A DNA stretch of 64,000 bases, from assembly GCF_933208505.1 (NCBI RefSeq), contig NZ_CAKOEU010000003.1; one strand, given 5' to 3'. Made by a program: the position numbers and the translations under genes. The first letter of the stretch is position 1. The number at the start of each line of letters is the position of its first letter. Origin of the DNA: Convivina praedatoris (GTDB lineage: Bacteria; Bacillota; Bacilli; Lactobacillales; Lactobacillaceae). The notes under the pieces were generated by a model. The model saw only the letters and a list, made by a program, of their open reading frames with translations. It did no database searches and was not told where the DNA came from. Positions 43,951 through 52,658 of the stretch are shown piece after piece.

Positions 43951-44835
43951 TTACTGCCAAGCCTGCAATAGTTGCGCCACGGTCAATTGACCAGGTGCAG
44001 AACTATACTGGCTCGATAAACTCGCAAAAGTCATCTGCGAACCGTACTTATATCCTTCAATACGGCTTTTTTCACCCAGTGGTCCCATCGCCATTGTCAC
44101 TAAAGGCTGACTAATCACGGGAGCCATGGCGGCTGTTGCATCCAGCAAGCGATCAACATCAGTTGCCACTTGGGGCATTACGGCTAGTTTAACAATTTGA
44201 ACCGGTTGATCCGCCAAATATTGAATGACCTTTTCTAGATTAACTGGTGTGGTCTGCCAATCATGATAAGAAAGTAGCACTGGAATTTCAAGTGCTTTGG
44301 CGGCCTGAATAATCTTCTCCTTCAGTCCACTTTCCAAAGTATCTTCCAAGTCTATCGCTGCAAAAGGAAAACCAGTTTGTAAGGCAGCCATGATGAAGGT
44401 CACATACTCTAAATCATTAAACTCTCCTTGGCCGCCCTGACTCTTAGTCCGATAGGTTAAAATAACCGGATATTGGCCAACTGTATCAAAAACATTACTA
44501 ACAATTTCTTTAATAATTTTACGTTGCATGGCTGGCCAATTCGTTAGAAATTCTTGCCGCGCCGCTTCTAATTCCGACAGCATTTTGGCTTCGGTTAATT
44601 TAGAAATATTTTTCTGAGCCAACTCTTGCTGAGCCCCAGCTTTAACTTGCTGCCAAATTACTTCCTGACTAAATTCATCAACAATGTAGTCTGCCCGCCA
44701 TTCAACTACATCTGGATTTTGCGTCGCTAATTCCCGAGCAAAAGGCGAAAATTTATCTTGGGGGCCTAAGATCATTGGTACCGCAATGACTGGCCGGTTA
44801 GCGGGGGGTAGCTTCAATAACTCACGTAAATTCAT
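43951..44835 (-). CDS. aroD: 3-Dehydroquinate dehydratase, type I
   Basis: A 294-residue class I dehydroquinase, third step of the shikimate pathway. The Schiff-base lysine is K216 in IVKLAVMP and the partner is H191 in LLSYHDW. VVEWRADYIVD (43-53) and ILTYRTKSQGGQG match substrate-binding segments. It is about 40 residues longer than typical type I enzymes because of a charged, probably helical insertion at about 58-110. It is the last gene of the operon, 6 nt after the pheA-like gene. Confidence 0.92.
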   Translation of the reverse strand: MNLRELLKLPPANRPVIAVPMILGPQDKFSPFARELATQNPDVVEWRADYIVDEFSQEVIWQQVKAGAQQELAQKNISKLTEAKMLSELEAARQEFLTNWPAMQRKIIKEIVSNVFDTVGQYPVILTYRTKSQGGQGEFNDLEYVTFIMAALQTGFPFAAIDLEDTLESGLKEKIIQAAKALEIPVLLSYHDWQTTPVNLEKVIQYLADQPVQIVKLAVMPQVATDVDRLLDATAAMAPVISQPLVTMAMGPLGEKSRIEGYKYGSQMTFASLSSQYSSAPGQLTVAQLLQAWQ

Positions 44836-44841
44836 TTTATC

Positions 44842-45396
44842 CTACTTTATCTCATAGACGACCCAGACCATCTCAGGACGGAGGGTTTGCCGAACTTGGT
44901 AATGATCATCATCAACTAAATCACTATTTTCATACTGGTTTAACGATACAATTGAAAACCAATCTTGATCGGCCACAAAATGTTCAAAGGCCACTGGTTT
45001 ACTAGGGGCAAAAACAACCGAAGGCCCCCAAACATTATCTAAATTAACTGATTGCAAATAGCGTTTCATTAAACCTTCGGTCGCTGCATGAATGATAGCA
45101 ATCTGCTTTTGATGATTAAGATTTTCCAAAACAATTAAGGGCAATAGTGGTAACACAAAAGCCGTTTTAATTTTAGCACGTTGCCACTCCAAGTAGTTGA
45201 AGTCCGCAAAATTTAAACCGGGAACCTGCTGCGATTTAAAAGCCACCGGTAGTAAAACTTCTTCCCCCTGATAGTCAGCTAAATTGGTCAAAATTTCTTC
45301 AAAGCTATTATGTAAAACAATTTCTTGGTCACTCTGATAGTATTGGGCTGCCCGCTGTGAATCCGTGCCAATCGGTCCCAAAGTATGTAGTCGCAT
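44842..45396 (-). CDS. Short prephenate dehydratase-like protein (PheA/BacA-type), function uncertain
   Basis: A 184-residue protein that begins MRLHTLGPIGTDSQRAAQYY, close to the LGPxGTxS opening of prephenate dehydratases. Beyond that it departs: the region of PIENS reads LLPVAFKSQ, there is no TRF catalytic motif, and no C-terminal ACT domain. Canonical PheA proteins are about 280 residues. Short relatives include BacA, a prephenate decarboxylase of bacilysin synthesis. By position, after tyrA and the chorismate mutase fusion, it probably acts on prephenate, but the reaction cannot be stated. Start ATG 45396 has GGGGGTG 5 nt upstream; the gap to the preceding stop is 4 nt. Confidence 0.6.
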   Translation of the reverse strand: MRLHTLGPIGTDSQRAAQYYQSDQEIVLHNSFEEILTNLADYQGEEVLLPVAFKSQQVPGLNFADFNYLEWQRAKIKTAFVLPLLPLIVLENLNHQKQIAIIHAATEGLMKRYLQSVNLDNVWGPSVVFAPSKPVAFEHFVADQDWFSIVSLNQYENSDLVDDDHYQVRQTLRPEMVWVVYEIK

Positions 45397-45400
45397 GGAT

Positions 45401-46204
45401 TCACCCCCGTTGCATCTCTTCGTCTTCACGTTTCATGGCGGTTTCTAACAAAATAGTCATCAATTCATCAATAAACTCGTCGGAAATGTTTGGATTTTGG
45501 GCGTAATCAACCTTCAAAGCGGCCCGCATGTTAGACATACGAGTTGGTTGAGAAACGGACATGCCAACCTTTTTTTTGTAATTTGCAACAGCTAACACAA
45601 CTTCCATTCGTTTGGAAATAATATCAAATAACTGTCGGTCGAAGGCATCAATTTGCGAACGCAGAGCTAAAAAAGCCAGCTCATCCTCATTGGCACTAAA
45701 AAGCGCCACGATTTCAGCTGCGATTCTTTGCGGCGTTTTACCAACCGTTTCTACTGTAAAATTAGCCACCTCTTGATATTTTGGATCCCGCGCTTCCCAA
45801 AGTTGAAAGAAATCAGCTGTTGACTTTTCCTGCAAAAGTGGTCGTTGTCCTTCTGCCAGCAAACGACTAATGGTACTTTCCAAATTTCCATGCAAATACA
45901 CTAGGGTTGCTGGTGAATTTTTTAAGATTTCCCGATTTTGAGCTCTTTCCACCACACCACCACCGGTTGCTACCACACCATTAAATGTTTGAGCTTGACT
46001 TAACACCTGGGTTTCTATGCGACGAAAATAATCTTCATCATGTTCTTTAAAAATTTGGGCAATTGACATCCCCGCTGCCCGCTCAATTTCCCGATCTAAA
46101 TCTAAAAACTTAGAATGATGTTGACGGGCAATCTCACGGCCAACGGTTGTTTTGCCAGCTCCCATGAAACCAATTAACATTAAGGTATCCGGTTCTTTAA
46201 TCAT
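45401..46204 (-). CDS. aroK: Fusion of shikimate kinase and chorismate mutase
   Basis: A 267-residue two-domain protein. Residues 1-about 168 are shikimate kinase: P-loop GFMGAGKTT (12-20), FLDLDREIERAAG, FRRIE and ATGGGVV, with the lid RPLLQ. Residues about 178-262 are an AroQ-type chorismate mutase: LRSQIDAFDRQLFDIISKRMEVVLAVANYKK is the first long helix with its catalytic Arg and Lys, followed by two more helices. Shikimate phosphorylation and chorismate-to-prephenate conversion are non-consecutive steps (AroA and AroC act between them). It overlaps tyrA by 8 nt. Confidence 0.88.
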   Translation of the reverse strand: MIKEPDTLMLIGFMGAGKTTVGREIARQHHSKFLDLDREIERAAGMSIAQIFKEHDEDYFRRIETQVLSQAQTFNGVVATGGGVVERAQNREILKNSPATLVYLHGNLESTISRLLAEGQRPLLQEKSTADFFQLWEARDPKYQEVANFTVETVGKTPQRIAAEIVALFSANEDELAFLALRSQIDAFDRQLFDIISKRMEVVLAVANYKKKVGMSVSQPTRMSNMRAALKVDYAQNPNISDEFIDELMTILLETAMKREDEEMQRG

Positions 46205-47069
46205 TATTTTCTCGCTTTATTAATAAATTTTGTCGACTTATTTGGGCTCTACTAATTAATTGCAGTAATGTTTCTTCATCACTATCTTCAATCGCTCTTT
46301 GAAATTGATCTAGAGCTTGTCGAAAACTAGTTAAATTATTTAAAATTGCCCCTTGATTACTCAATAAAATATCAGACCACAGTTGCGGATCACTCGCCGC
46401 AATCCGAGTCATATCCTTAAAACCGCCTGCCACATATTGACCAAAGTCTTGACTCTTTCCCAAATCATTAACGGAACTATTCATCAAAGCAAAGGCAATT
46501 ACGTGGGGATTATCTGAAACAACCGCCATTAAATCATCGTGCTCGTCAACTGACATAGTAATAAAATTGGCACCAGTGGGCGCTAAGATAACCTTTAAAT
46601 TGTCCACTCGGCTAGCTGCCTGCTCATCTGCTGGCATTAAAAAATATGGTGCATGGCGATACATCCCCATTTGAGCAGCCTGAACGCCAGCTAAATGACT
46701 CCCAGCCATGGCGTGCCCACCGATAAAGGTAATGCCTTTTGGTAACAAAAATTGCTGGGCCTGAGCCATAATAGCGCGTTTAGTTGAGCCGGCATCAGTG
46801 ATAATTACCGTTGTTTTTAAGTCCAGCTGCCCTAATTGTTCAATCATTTGTTCAATGCTTTCAACTGGCGTCGCTAAAATAATCAAATCAGCCTGGGTAG
46901 CAACTTCGGCCAAATCCTGACTAGTTTGGTCTACCAAACTAGTTTTACGAGCATAGGCTAAGCTAGCCACATCTCGATCAACGCCTATTAATTTTATCTG
47001 CGGATTTTTACGTAAATCACAGGCCAAGGAGGCTCCCATTTCACCTAATCCCACAATCACAACGTTCAT
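46197..47069 (-). CDS. tyrA: Prephenate dehydrogenase
   Basis: A 290-residue NAD-dependent enzyme that makes 4-hydroxyphenylpyruvate for tyrosine. The Rossmann loop is VGLGEMGASLA (6-16). The substrate region includes IGGHAMAGSHLAGV and DNPHVIAFAL. No C-terminal ACT domain is present (Bacillus TyrA has one), so feedback control may be weak or absent. The start overlaps the aroA stop (ATGA). Confidence 0.94.
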   Translation of the reverse strand: MNVVIVGLGEMGASLACDLRKNPQIKLIGVDRDVASLAYARKTSLVDQTSQDLAEVATQADLIILATPVESIEQMIEQLGQLDLKTTVIITDAGSTKRAIMAQAQQFLLPKGITFIGGHAMAGSHLAGVQAAQMGMYRHAPYFLMPADEQAASRVDNLKVILAPTGANFITMSVDEHDDLMAVVSDNPHVIAFALMNSSVNDLGKSQDFGQYVAGGFKDMTRIAASDPQLWSDILLSNQGAILNNLTSFRQALDQFQRAIEDSDEETLLQLISRAQISRQNLLIKRENND

Positions 47070-48376
47070 TTGATCTCCTCGTTAGGCATTAATTGCGCTA
47101 AATCTGCCATGAAAGTTGGATAAGAAATTGCCATCGCCTCCTCGTCAATCAGGCTCACTGATCCTTTAGTAATCAACGCCGCCACAGCAATCATCATGGC
47201 AATTCGATGATCCCCACTTGATGACAAAGCTACTTTTTGATTATGGGCAACCAACGACTTACCACCTTCAATGACCATCCCATCCGGCCTTTCAGAAATT
47301 GATACGCCTAATTGCGACAAAACGCGCACCACTGCGTCAATTCGATCGGTCTCTTTGACGCGTAATTCTTGGGCACCGCTGATGGTCGTTGTCCCTTGAG
47401 CTTGGCTAGCCGCCAAGGCTAAAATCGGTAGTTCATCGACCGTTGCCGGAATGTCAGCAGCCGTTATTTCAATCCCATGTAGTGGCTGATATTTAATAAT
47501 CAAATCGGCTACTGACTCCTCGTCATCATGCCGGTTAACCATTTCAATATTTGCGCCCATCCTTTTCAATAATCGCAAAATACCATCCCGAGTAGGATTA
47601 ATACCAACACCTTTTAAGGTAATATTTGAATTTGGCGTAATCAAAGCCGCCACAATAAAGAAGGCCGCACTAGAAATATCAGCCGGCACAACCACATGCT
47701 GTCCCTGCAATAATGGCTGCTTTTCAATTCGAATCGTATCCCCATCAAAATCAATACGACCACCAAACTTTTGAAGCATTCGTTCCGTATGGTCTCGTGA
47801 AGCCAGCGGCGACACAATCGTGGTAGTACCCTCAGCCTGCATACCAGCAAAAATTAAAGCACTTTTAACCTGGGCCGAAGCAACTGGCATTTCATACCGG
47901 ATTCCTCGTAACTGATTATTAGCTTGAATAACTCCAGGTAAATAATCACCATCGGTTAACTCAAAATGAGCACCCATAGCCTGTAACGGTTGGCTAACTC
48001 GTTTTAAAGGCCTTTTAGATAGTGACTCGTCGCCAAAAAAAGGCATATCAAAGGGTTGCTTGGCTAGTAATCCCATTAATAGGCGCGTAGAAGTACCCGA
48101 GTTACCCATGTCTAACGCTGTTGTGGGAGCATGGAAATGCTGTAATCCACGTCCTTCAATAATTAATTGGTCGCCTTGTTCTTCAATTTGCACCCCTAAG
48201 TTTTGTAAAACTCCCATCGTATGATAAACATCAGCTGAAGCCAAAAAACGTTCTACCACTGTTTTTCCCTGGGCGATTGCACCAAACATTAGGGCTCGAT
48301 GTGAAATCGACTTATCTCCGGGAACCATCAGTTCCCCATGTAAACCACTTGCTGGAGCTTCATTTAATTTAATCAT
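47066..48376 (-). CDS. aroA: 3-Phosphoshikimate 1-carboxyvinyltransferase (EPSP synthase)
   Basis: A 436-residue enzyme that joins shikimate-3-phosphate with PEP. PGDKSISHRALM (19-30), GNSGTSTRLLMGLLA and the C-terminal KETDRIDAVV and DHRIAMM motifs are complete. It follows aroC after a 50-nt gap that contains a small UUCG hairpin, the largest spacing inside the operon. Confidence 0.97.
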   Translation of the reverse strand: MIKLNEAPASGLHGELMVPGDKSISHRALMFGAIAQGKTVVERFLASADVYHTMGVLQNLGVQIEEQGDQLIIEGRGLQHFHAPTTALDMGNSGTSTRLLMGLLAKQPFDMPFFGDESLSKRPLKRVSQPLQAMGAHFELTDGDYLPGVIQANNQLRGIRYEMPVASAQVKSALIFAGMQAEGTTTIVSPLASRDHTERMLQKFGGRIDFDGDTIRIEKQPLLQGQHVVVPADISSAAFFIVAALITPNSNITLKGVGINPTRDGILRLLKRMGANIEMVNRHDDEESVADLIIKYQPLHGIEITAADIPATVDELPILALAASQAQGTTTISGAQELRVKETDRIDAVVRVLSQLGVSISERPDGMVIEGGKSLVAHNQKVALSSSGDHRIAMMIAVAALITKGSVSLIDEEAMAISYPTFMADLAQLMPNEEIK

Positions 48377-48406
48377 GAGTATTTTCCTTTACCAAATTGT
48401 ATGTAC

Positions 48407-48420
48407 GTAGCCGAAGCTAC
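48407..48420 (-). promoter_or_regulatory. UUCG hairpin in the aroC-aroA gap
   Basis: Minus-strand GTAGC-TTCG-GCTAC, a 5-bp stem capped by a stable tetraloop, without a following U-tract. It could protect or mark an RNA processing site inside the polycistronic message. Confidence 0.45.
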
Positions 48421-48426
48421 ATGGAT

Positions 48427-49605
48427 TTAAAATTCTTGAATCTCTTGACGATACTGTTGAACTTGTTCTTTCATTCGCTCAATATTATCGGCATCAAATT
48501 TATCCAAAACTGCTTTAGCTAATTCAATGGCCACCATGGCTTCGGCAATCACTGCTGCAGCAGTCACTGCAGTGGTATCAGAACGTTCGATTGAGGCCTT
48601 ATGATTTTCATGGCTGTCAATATCAACTGACTGCATAGGTCGATACAAAGTCGGAATTGGTTTCACCACACCACGAACAATAATTGGTTCGCCGGTCGTC
48701 ATTCCACCTTCAAAGCCACCTAAATTATCGGAACCACGGTAAAAGCCACGTTCTTGACTCCAATAAATTTCGTCCATGATTTGATCACCAAATTTATCGG
48801 CATTATTAAAGGCATCCCCAAACTGAACGCCCTTAAAGGCATTAATGCCAACAATCGCTCGGGCAATTTTAGCGTCTAACTTTTCATCAGCGGAAACATA
48901 GGAACCCAAGCCCACTGGTACGCCAGTGGCCATCACTTGCACCTGTCCACCCACGGTATTAGCATCAGCTTTGGCTTGATCAATTACCTGCTGGATAGCC
49001 TGATCAGCTTTAGCATCTAAAGCCCGAGTCGCAAATCCTTCTGTCACCTGGCGCAATCCCTCTAGGTCTTTATACTGAGTCAACGTACTCAAATCTGAAT
49101 ATGCCGGACCAACATTGACCACAAAACCATGAACATCTACACCAATTTCAGCCAACAATTTTTTCGCTACCGCTCCGACGGCCACCCGCATGGTGGTTTC
49201 ACGGGCTGAAGACCGCTCCAAAACGTTCCGTAAATCTGCTTGATGACGATATTTCATACCACCAACTAAGTCAGCATGCCCAGGACGGGGCCGCAGTACC
49301 TTACGAAGTGTATTTTCAGCATCGGCAGGATCATCTGGCGCCATAATTTTTGACCAATTATTATGGTCGTCATTATGAACATTTAAAGTAATTGGTGATC
49401 CTAACGTATATTGATGCCGAACACCAGTTAAAAAGGTTACTCGGTCAGTTTCTATCTTTTGACGTTCACCTCGACCATAACCGTGTTGACGGCGAGCCAA
49501 TTGAGCATCCACATCAGCTTGACTCAGATGTAAACCGGCCGGAATACCTTCGATAACGGCAATTTCTTCAGGTCCATGGCTTTCACCAGCTGTAATATAT
49601 CGCAT
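48427..49605 (-). CDS. aroC: Chorismate synthase
   Basis: A 392-residue FMNH2-dependent enzyme making chorismate. N-terminal GESHGPEEIAVIEGIPAG, RRQHGYGRGERQKIE, RPGHADLVGGMKY and the RSSARETTMRVAVGA block are all present. The long form is typical of Firmicutes. 18 nt separate it from aroB. Confidence 0.97.
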   Translation of the reverse strand: MRYITAGESHGPEEIAVIEGIPAGLHLSQADVDAQLARRQHGYGRGERQKIETDRVTFLTGVRHQYTLGSPITLNVHNDDHNNWSKIMAPDDPADAENTLRKVLRPRPGHADLVGGMKYRHQADLRNVLERSSARETTMRVAVGAVAKKLLAEIGVDVHGFVVNVGPAYSDLSTLTQYKDLEGLRQVTEGFATRALDAKADQAIQQVIDQAKADANTVGGQVQVMATGVPVGLGSYVSADEKLDAKIARAIVGINAFKGVQFGDAFNNADKFGDQIMDEIYWSQERGFYRGSDNLGGFEGGMTTGEPIIVRGVVKPIPTLYRPMQSVDIDSHENHKASIERSDTTAVTAAAVIAEAMVAIELAKAVLDKFDADNIERMKEQVQQYRQEIQEF

Positions 49606-49623
49606 AAGTCCTCTTTCTAATTC

Positions 49624-50682
49624 TTAAATCATCGAACGGATTTCATCTAAAGGCTTGGGTACAATGACTGGTTGGCCAACTTGGGCTAAGGCAACCATAT
49701 TAATCACCCCGCCTCGATTCTTTTTATCATTAATCATGTGCTGGAAAAATAAGGGCGTTCCAACCAAGTCCGAACTAATTGGTAACCCAACAGCCTGCAA
49801 ACGATCAATCAAGGCTTGCGTTAGTCCCTGGGGACTGATGCCTTCGGCTTCAAAAATACGAGTAATAGTCACCATGCCAATTGCAACTGCCTCCCCATGC
49901 CGTAAACTACCATGTGATAGCAATTCGATGGCATGACCAAAGGTATGTCCAAAGTTTAAAAATCGACGTTGACCGGCCTCTTTTTCATCGCCCATCACTA
50001 CTTTAGCCTTATAGGCAATTGACCGTTTGGAAAGTTCAGGTGCGTGATCACGAATATCCTGCACGGAGCGAATCTTACCAGTGAAATCAAAGAAATCTTG
50101 TCCCTCTAATGCTGAAGTTTTAACCACTTCCCCATACCCTTCAACCAAATCCCGGTCAGTCAAAGTATCTAAATAGTCACTATCGACCAAAACTAAATCT
50201 GGCTGATAAAAAGTACCAGCAATATTTTTGGTTTCGCCTAGGTTTACGGCTGTTTTACCACCTACAGAAGAATCAACCTGAGCCGTCAGGGAAGTTGCAA
50301 CTTGGATAAAGGCAATCCCGCGCATGTACAAAGAAGCCACCACACCGGATAGGTCGCCGACCATACCACCTCCAAGAGAGATAACCCCATCTTGGCGAGT
50401 AAAACCAGCTTGGGCCATCTGACTAATAATTTCACCAACTTTAGTTAATGATTTTGAAGATTCACCAGCTGGTACTTCAATCGGTAAAACTTCAAAGCCG
50501 GCTTTTTCTAACTGTTCTTGAGCACTGCTTAAATAAAGTGGTCCAACATTACTATCAGTAATAAGCACCACCTTACGTGGTTGCCAAACCGAGCGAATAT
50601 GCTCACCAATTGCTTGGTGTAACCCCTTTTCAATCTTTACATCATAATTTTTGTGAGTCAATTTTACTTTGACCGTGGTCAT
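49624..50682 (-). CDS. aroB: 3-Dehydroquinate synthase
   Basis: A 352-residue NAD- and Zn-dependent enzyme for the second shikimate step. ISLGGGMVGDLSGVVASLYMRGI holds the NAD loop, and zinc ligands are in EGYGEVVK, FLNFGHTFGHAIE and the His of SLRHGEAVAIGM. Overlaps the aroF stop (ATGA). Confidence 0.96.
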   Translation of the reverse strand: MTTVKVKLTHKNYDVKIEKGLHQAIGEHIRSVWQPRKVVLITDSNVGPLYLSSAQEQLEKAGFEVLPIEVPAGESSKSLTKVGEIISQMAQAGFTRQDGVISLGGGMVGDLSGVVASLYMRGIAFIQVATSLTAQVDSSVGGKTAVNLGETKNIAGTFYQPDLVLVDSDYLDTLTDRDLVEGYGEVVKTSALEGQDFFDFTGKIRSVQDIRDHAPELSKRSIAYKAKVVMGDEKEAGQRRFLNFGHTFGHAIELLSHGSLRHGEAVAIGMVTITRIFEAEGISPQGLTQALIDRLQAVGLPISSDLVGTPLFFQHMINDKKNRGGVINMVALAQVGQPVIVPKPLDEIRSMI

Positions 50683-51671
50683 GCAATCACCTCGTGAATC
50701 TTTCGTACGGTTGTCGCCAATACCTGATACTGAGCCGGTGTTAGCGCTTGGGCGCCATCAACAAAAGCATGGCTAGGGTCATTGTGAATTTCAGTCATCA
50801 AACCTTGAGCACCAGCCGCAACAGCTGCCTGAGCCAATGGCGTTACAAATTCGCTGTGTCCAGCGGCATGCGAAGTATCAGCAATAATTGGGTAGTGAGT
50901 CAACTTTTGCAAAACTGGAATAGCGCCAACATCAAAGGTATTACGTGTATATTTACTGTCAAAAGTACGAATACCACGTTCCATCAACATAATTTGATCA
51001 TTGCCACCGGCAGCAATATATTCAGCTGCGTTTAATAAATCATCAATAGTGGCTGACATACCGCGCTTTAGAAGCACTGGCTTCCGCTTTTGTCCCAAAG
51101 CCTTAAGCAAGGCGAAGTTTTGCATGTTTCGAGTACCAACTTGGAAAATGTCAGTATACTGATCAACCAAATCGACATCCCGAGTATCCAAAATTTCGGT
51201 AACCATGTCCATTTCTAAAGCATCAGCAGCAGCCCGGTGAGCTTTAAGTCCCTCTTCGCCGTTCCCTTGGTAGGAGTAAGGAGATGTCCGTGGCTTAAAA
51301 GCCCCACCACGTAAAATAGTTGCCCCCGCAGCCTTTACATCTTGCCCCATTTCCAAAACGTGTTCGGGTGATTCAATTGAGTCTGGTCCAGCCATCAAGA
51401 CGAAATTCTTACCACCGATAACGCTATGCTTAGTTTTAATAATGGTATCTTCTGGATGAAAGGCCCGTGAAGACTTAATGGCGGAATGATGGTTCTCAAT
51501 AATTTCTTCGACTTGATCGGCAATGACTTGCTGATCAGCTTCACTAATGTTTTTAATCCCTGCTAAAGCTACTCGGTTTTGGTGAATAAACACTGGGTGA
51601 ATTGGATCATGCTGATCCAACTTTTGGACAATCACTTGAGCAGCAGCTTCATTTTTTGCAACAATAATCAT
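50679..51671 (-). CDS. aroF: 3-Deoxy-7-phosphoheptulonate (DAHP) synthase, type I-beta
   Basis: A 330-residue enzyme that condenses PEP and erythrose 4-phosphate at the pathway entry. Residues 1-about 70 form a ferredoxin/ACT-like regulatory domain as in Thermotoga-type enzymes. The barrel has RGGAFKPRTSPYSYQG (121-136), GTRNMQNF, a metal His in DTSHAAGHSE, a Glu in MTEIHNDPSH and DGAQAL. The motif that normally reads AGPCSxE reads AGPDSIE: the metal-ligand Cys is replaced by D97. Reading the codon directly gives GAC. The other ligands are present, so the enzyme may still bind metal. It lies 3 nt after aroE. Confidence 0.92.
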   Translation of the reverse strand: MIIVAKNEAAAQVIVQKLDQHDPIHPVFIHQNRVALAGIKNISEADQQVIADQVEEIIENHHSAIKSSRAFHPEDTIIKTKHSVIGGKNFVLMAGPDSIESPEHVLEMGQDVKAAGATILRGGAFKPRTSPYSYQGNGEEGLKAHRAAADALEMDMVTEILDTRDVDLVDQYTDIFQVGTRNMQNFALLKALGQKRKPVLLKRGMSATIDDLLNAAEYIAAGGNDQIMLMERGIRTFDSKYTRNTFDVGAIPVLQKLTHYPIIADTSHAAGHSEFVTPLAQAAVAAGAQGLMTEIHNDPSHAFVDGAQALTPAQYQVLATTVRKIHEVIA

Positions 51672-51674
51672 AAT

Positions 51675-52493
51675 TTATTCCTCAATTTCTTTTTTCATCA
51701 ATTTCCGGTCAGCCGGACAATTAAACCAATATTCAAAACTCAAAGCCCCCTGACCCACCAACATCGGCAAACCATTTTGTGTCTTTAATCCGCGCGCTTG
51801 GGCTAGTTGTAACAACTTAGTATGAGCATTACGATAAATCATATCAACAACATAGGCTGAGTCTGGTAAATAATTTAGCATGGTATCAGTTAATAAACAG
51901 TCATTACCATCCATGCCAACCGTGGTAGCATTAATCAACAAGTCAGCTTGAGACAGGGCCTCTTGCAATAAGTTTTCATCAGCAATATCGATTAATTGGG
52001 CCTGCTGATTTAATTTGATCAAGGCCTTTTGTCGTTGCAGCCAATCCGCGTGCCGACGGTTAAAAACAGTTAAGTTATTAACCCCATAATCCCTAGCACT
52101 GGCAATTACTGCACGAGCAGCTCCACCAGTTCCTAAAATTACTACTCGCTGCTTTGCTTGTCCTCGGGGTAAACTTTGCCAAAAGCCATCCCCGTCTGTA
52201 CTGGTACCAATCAAACGCCCCGCTTCAATTTTTACCGTATTGACTGCCTGTAAGCGCTGAGCCAGTGGAGATACTTGGTCCAAATAAGGAATCACAGCGG
52301 CTTTAAAGGGTGTTGAAACATTAAAACCACCAGCTCCCAAAGCTTTTAAACCAGCTATTACAACCCCCAACTGATTAGGATCTACATCAAAAGCTTCATA
52401 GTGAGCATGTAATCCGCTAACTTGCATCATGGCATTTTGCATTTTAGGGGATTTAGAATGTCCCGCTGGATGGGCTAATAAACCATACAACAT
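51675..52493 (-). CDS. aroE: Shikimate dehydrogenase
   Basis: A 272-residue NADPH enzyme that reduces 3-dehydroshikimate, first gene of the operon. AHPAGHSKSP (7-16) binds shikimate; the catalytic Lys is K64 in NVSTPFK (normally NVTxPHK); AVNTV and GTSTDGDGF follow, then VILGTGGAARAV for NADPH. ATG 52493 has AAGGGGGG 8 nt upstream and overlaps a 16-codon upstream frame (52475-52525). Expression should depend on read-through of the attenuator at 52544-52761. Confidence 0.92.
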   Translation of the reverse strand: MLYGLLAHPAGHSKSPKMQNAMMQVSGLHAHYEAFDVDPNQLGVVIAGLKALGAGGFNVSTPFKAAVIPYLDQVSPLAQRLQAVNTVKIEAGRLIGTSTDGDGFWQSLPRGQAKQRVVILGTGGAARAVIASARDYGVNNLTVFNRRHADWLQRQKALIKLNQQAQLIDIADENLLQEALSQADLLINATTVGMDGNDCLLTDTMLNYLPDSAYVVDMIYRNAHTKLLQLAQARGLKTQNGLPMLVGQGALSFEYWFNCPADRKLMKKEIEE

Positions 52494-52525
52494 CCGCCAA
52501 GCCCCCCTTCATCTCTAATTGTCAC
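52475..52525 (-). CDS. Possible 16-codon upstream ORF overlapping the aroE start
   Basis: GTG start at 52525 with a perfect AGGAGG (52539-52534) 8 nt upstream. The frame encodes VTIRDEGGLGGCCMVY and stops 19 nt inside aroE in another frame. The ribosome site is stronger than needed for chance, so it may couple translation into aroE. It has no aromatic bias. Confidence 0.4.
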   Translation of the reverse strand: MTIRDEGGLGGCCMVY

Positions 52526-52543
52526 GCTAACTACCTCCTAACG

Positions 52544-52581
52544 AAAAAAGAACCATGCTAGCACAATCCCTAGCACGATTC
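52544..52581 (-). terminator. Second terminator of the aro leader
   Basis: Minus-strand GAATCGTGCTAG (52581-52570) pairs with CTAGCATGGTTC (52561-52550), 12 pairs with three G:U, loop of 8, followed by U6. It lies 51 nt before the aroE start and so acts on the operon. Confidence 0.85.
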
Positions 52582-52602
52582 TCACCCCCGCCGGTCTGGC
52601 GG

Positions 52603-52647
52603 AAAAAATAAAAAGTCACTAAGCATTGTTTGCTAACACCCAGTGAC
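52603..52647 (-). terminator. First terminator of the aro leader
   Basis: Minus-strand GTCACT (52647-52642) pairs with AGTGAC (52620-52615), with an inner AGCA/TGCT stem, followed by TTTTTATTTTTT. GACCA (52668-52664) can pair with TGGTC (52649-52645) and so disrupt its 5' arm. A separate CCGCC/GGCGG hairpin lies between this terminator and the next one. Confidence 0.78.
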
Positions 52648-52658
52648 CAAACCTCAAA

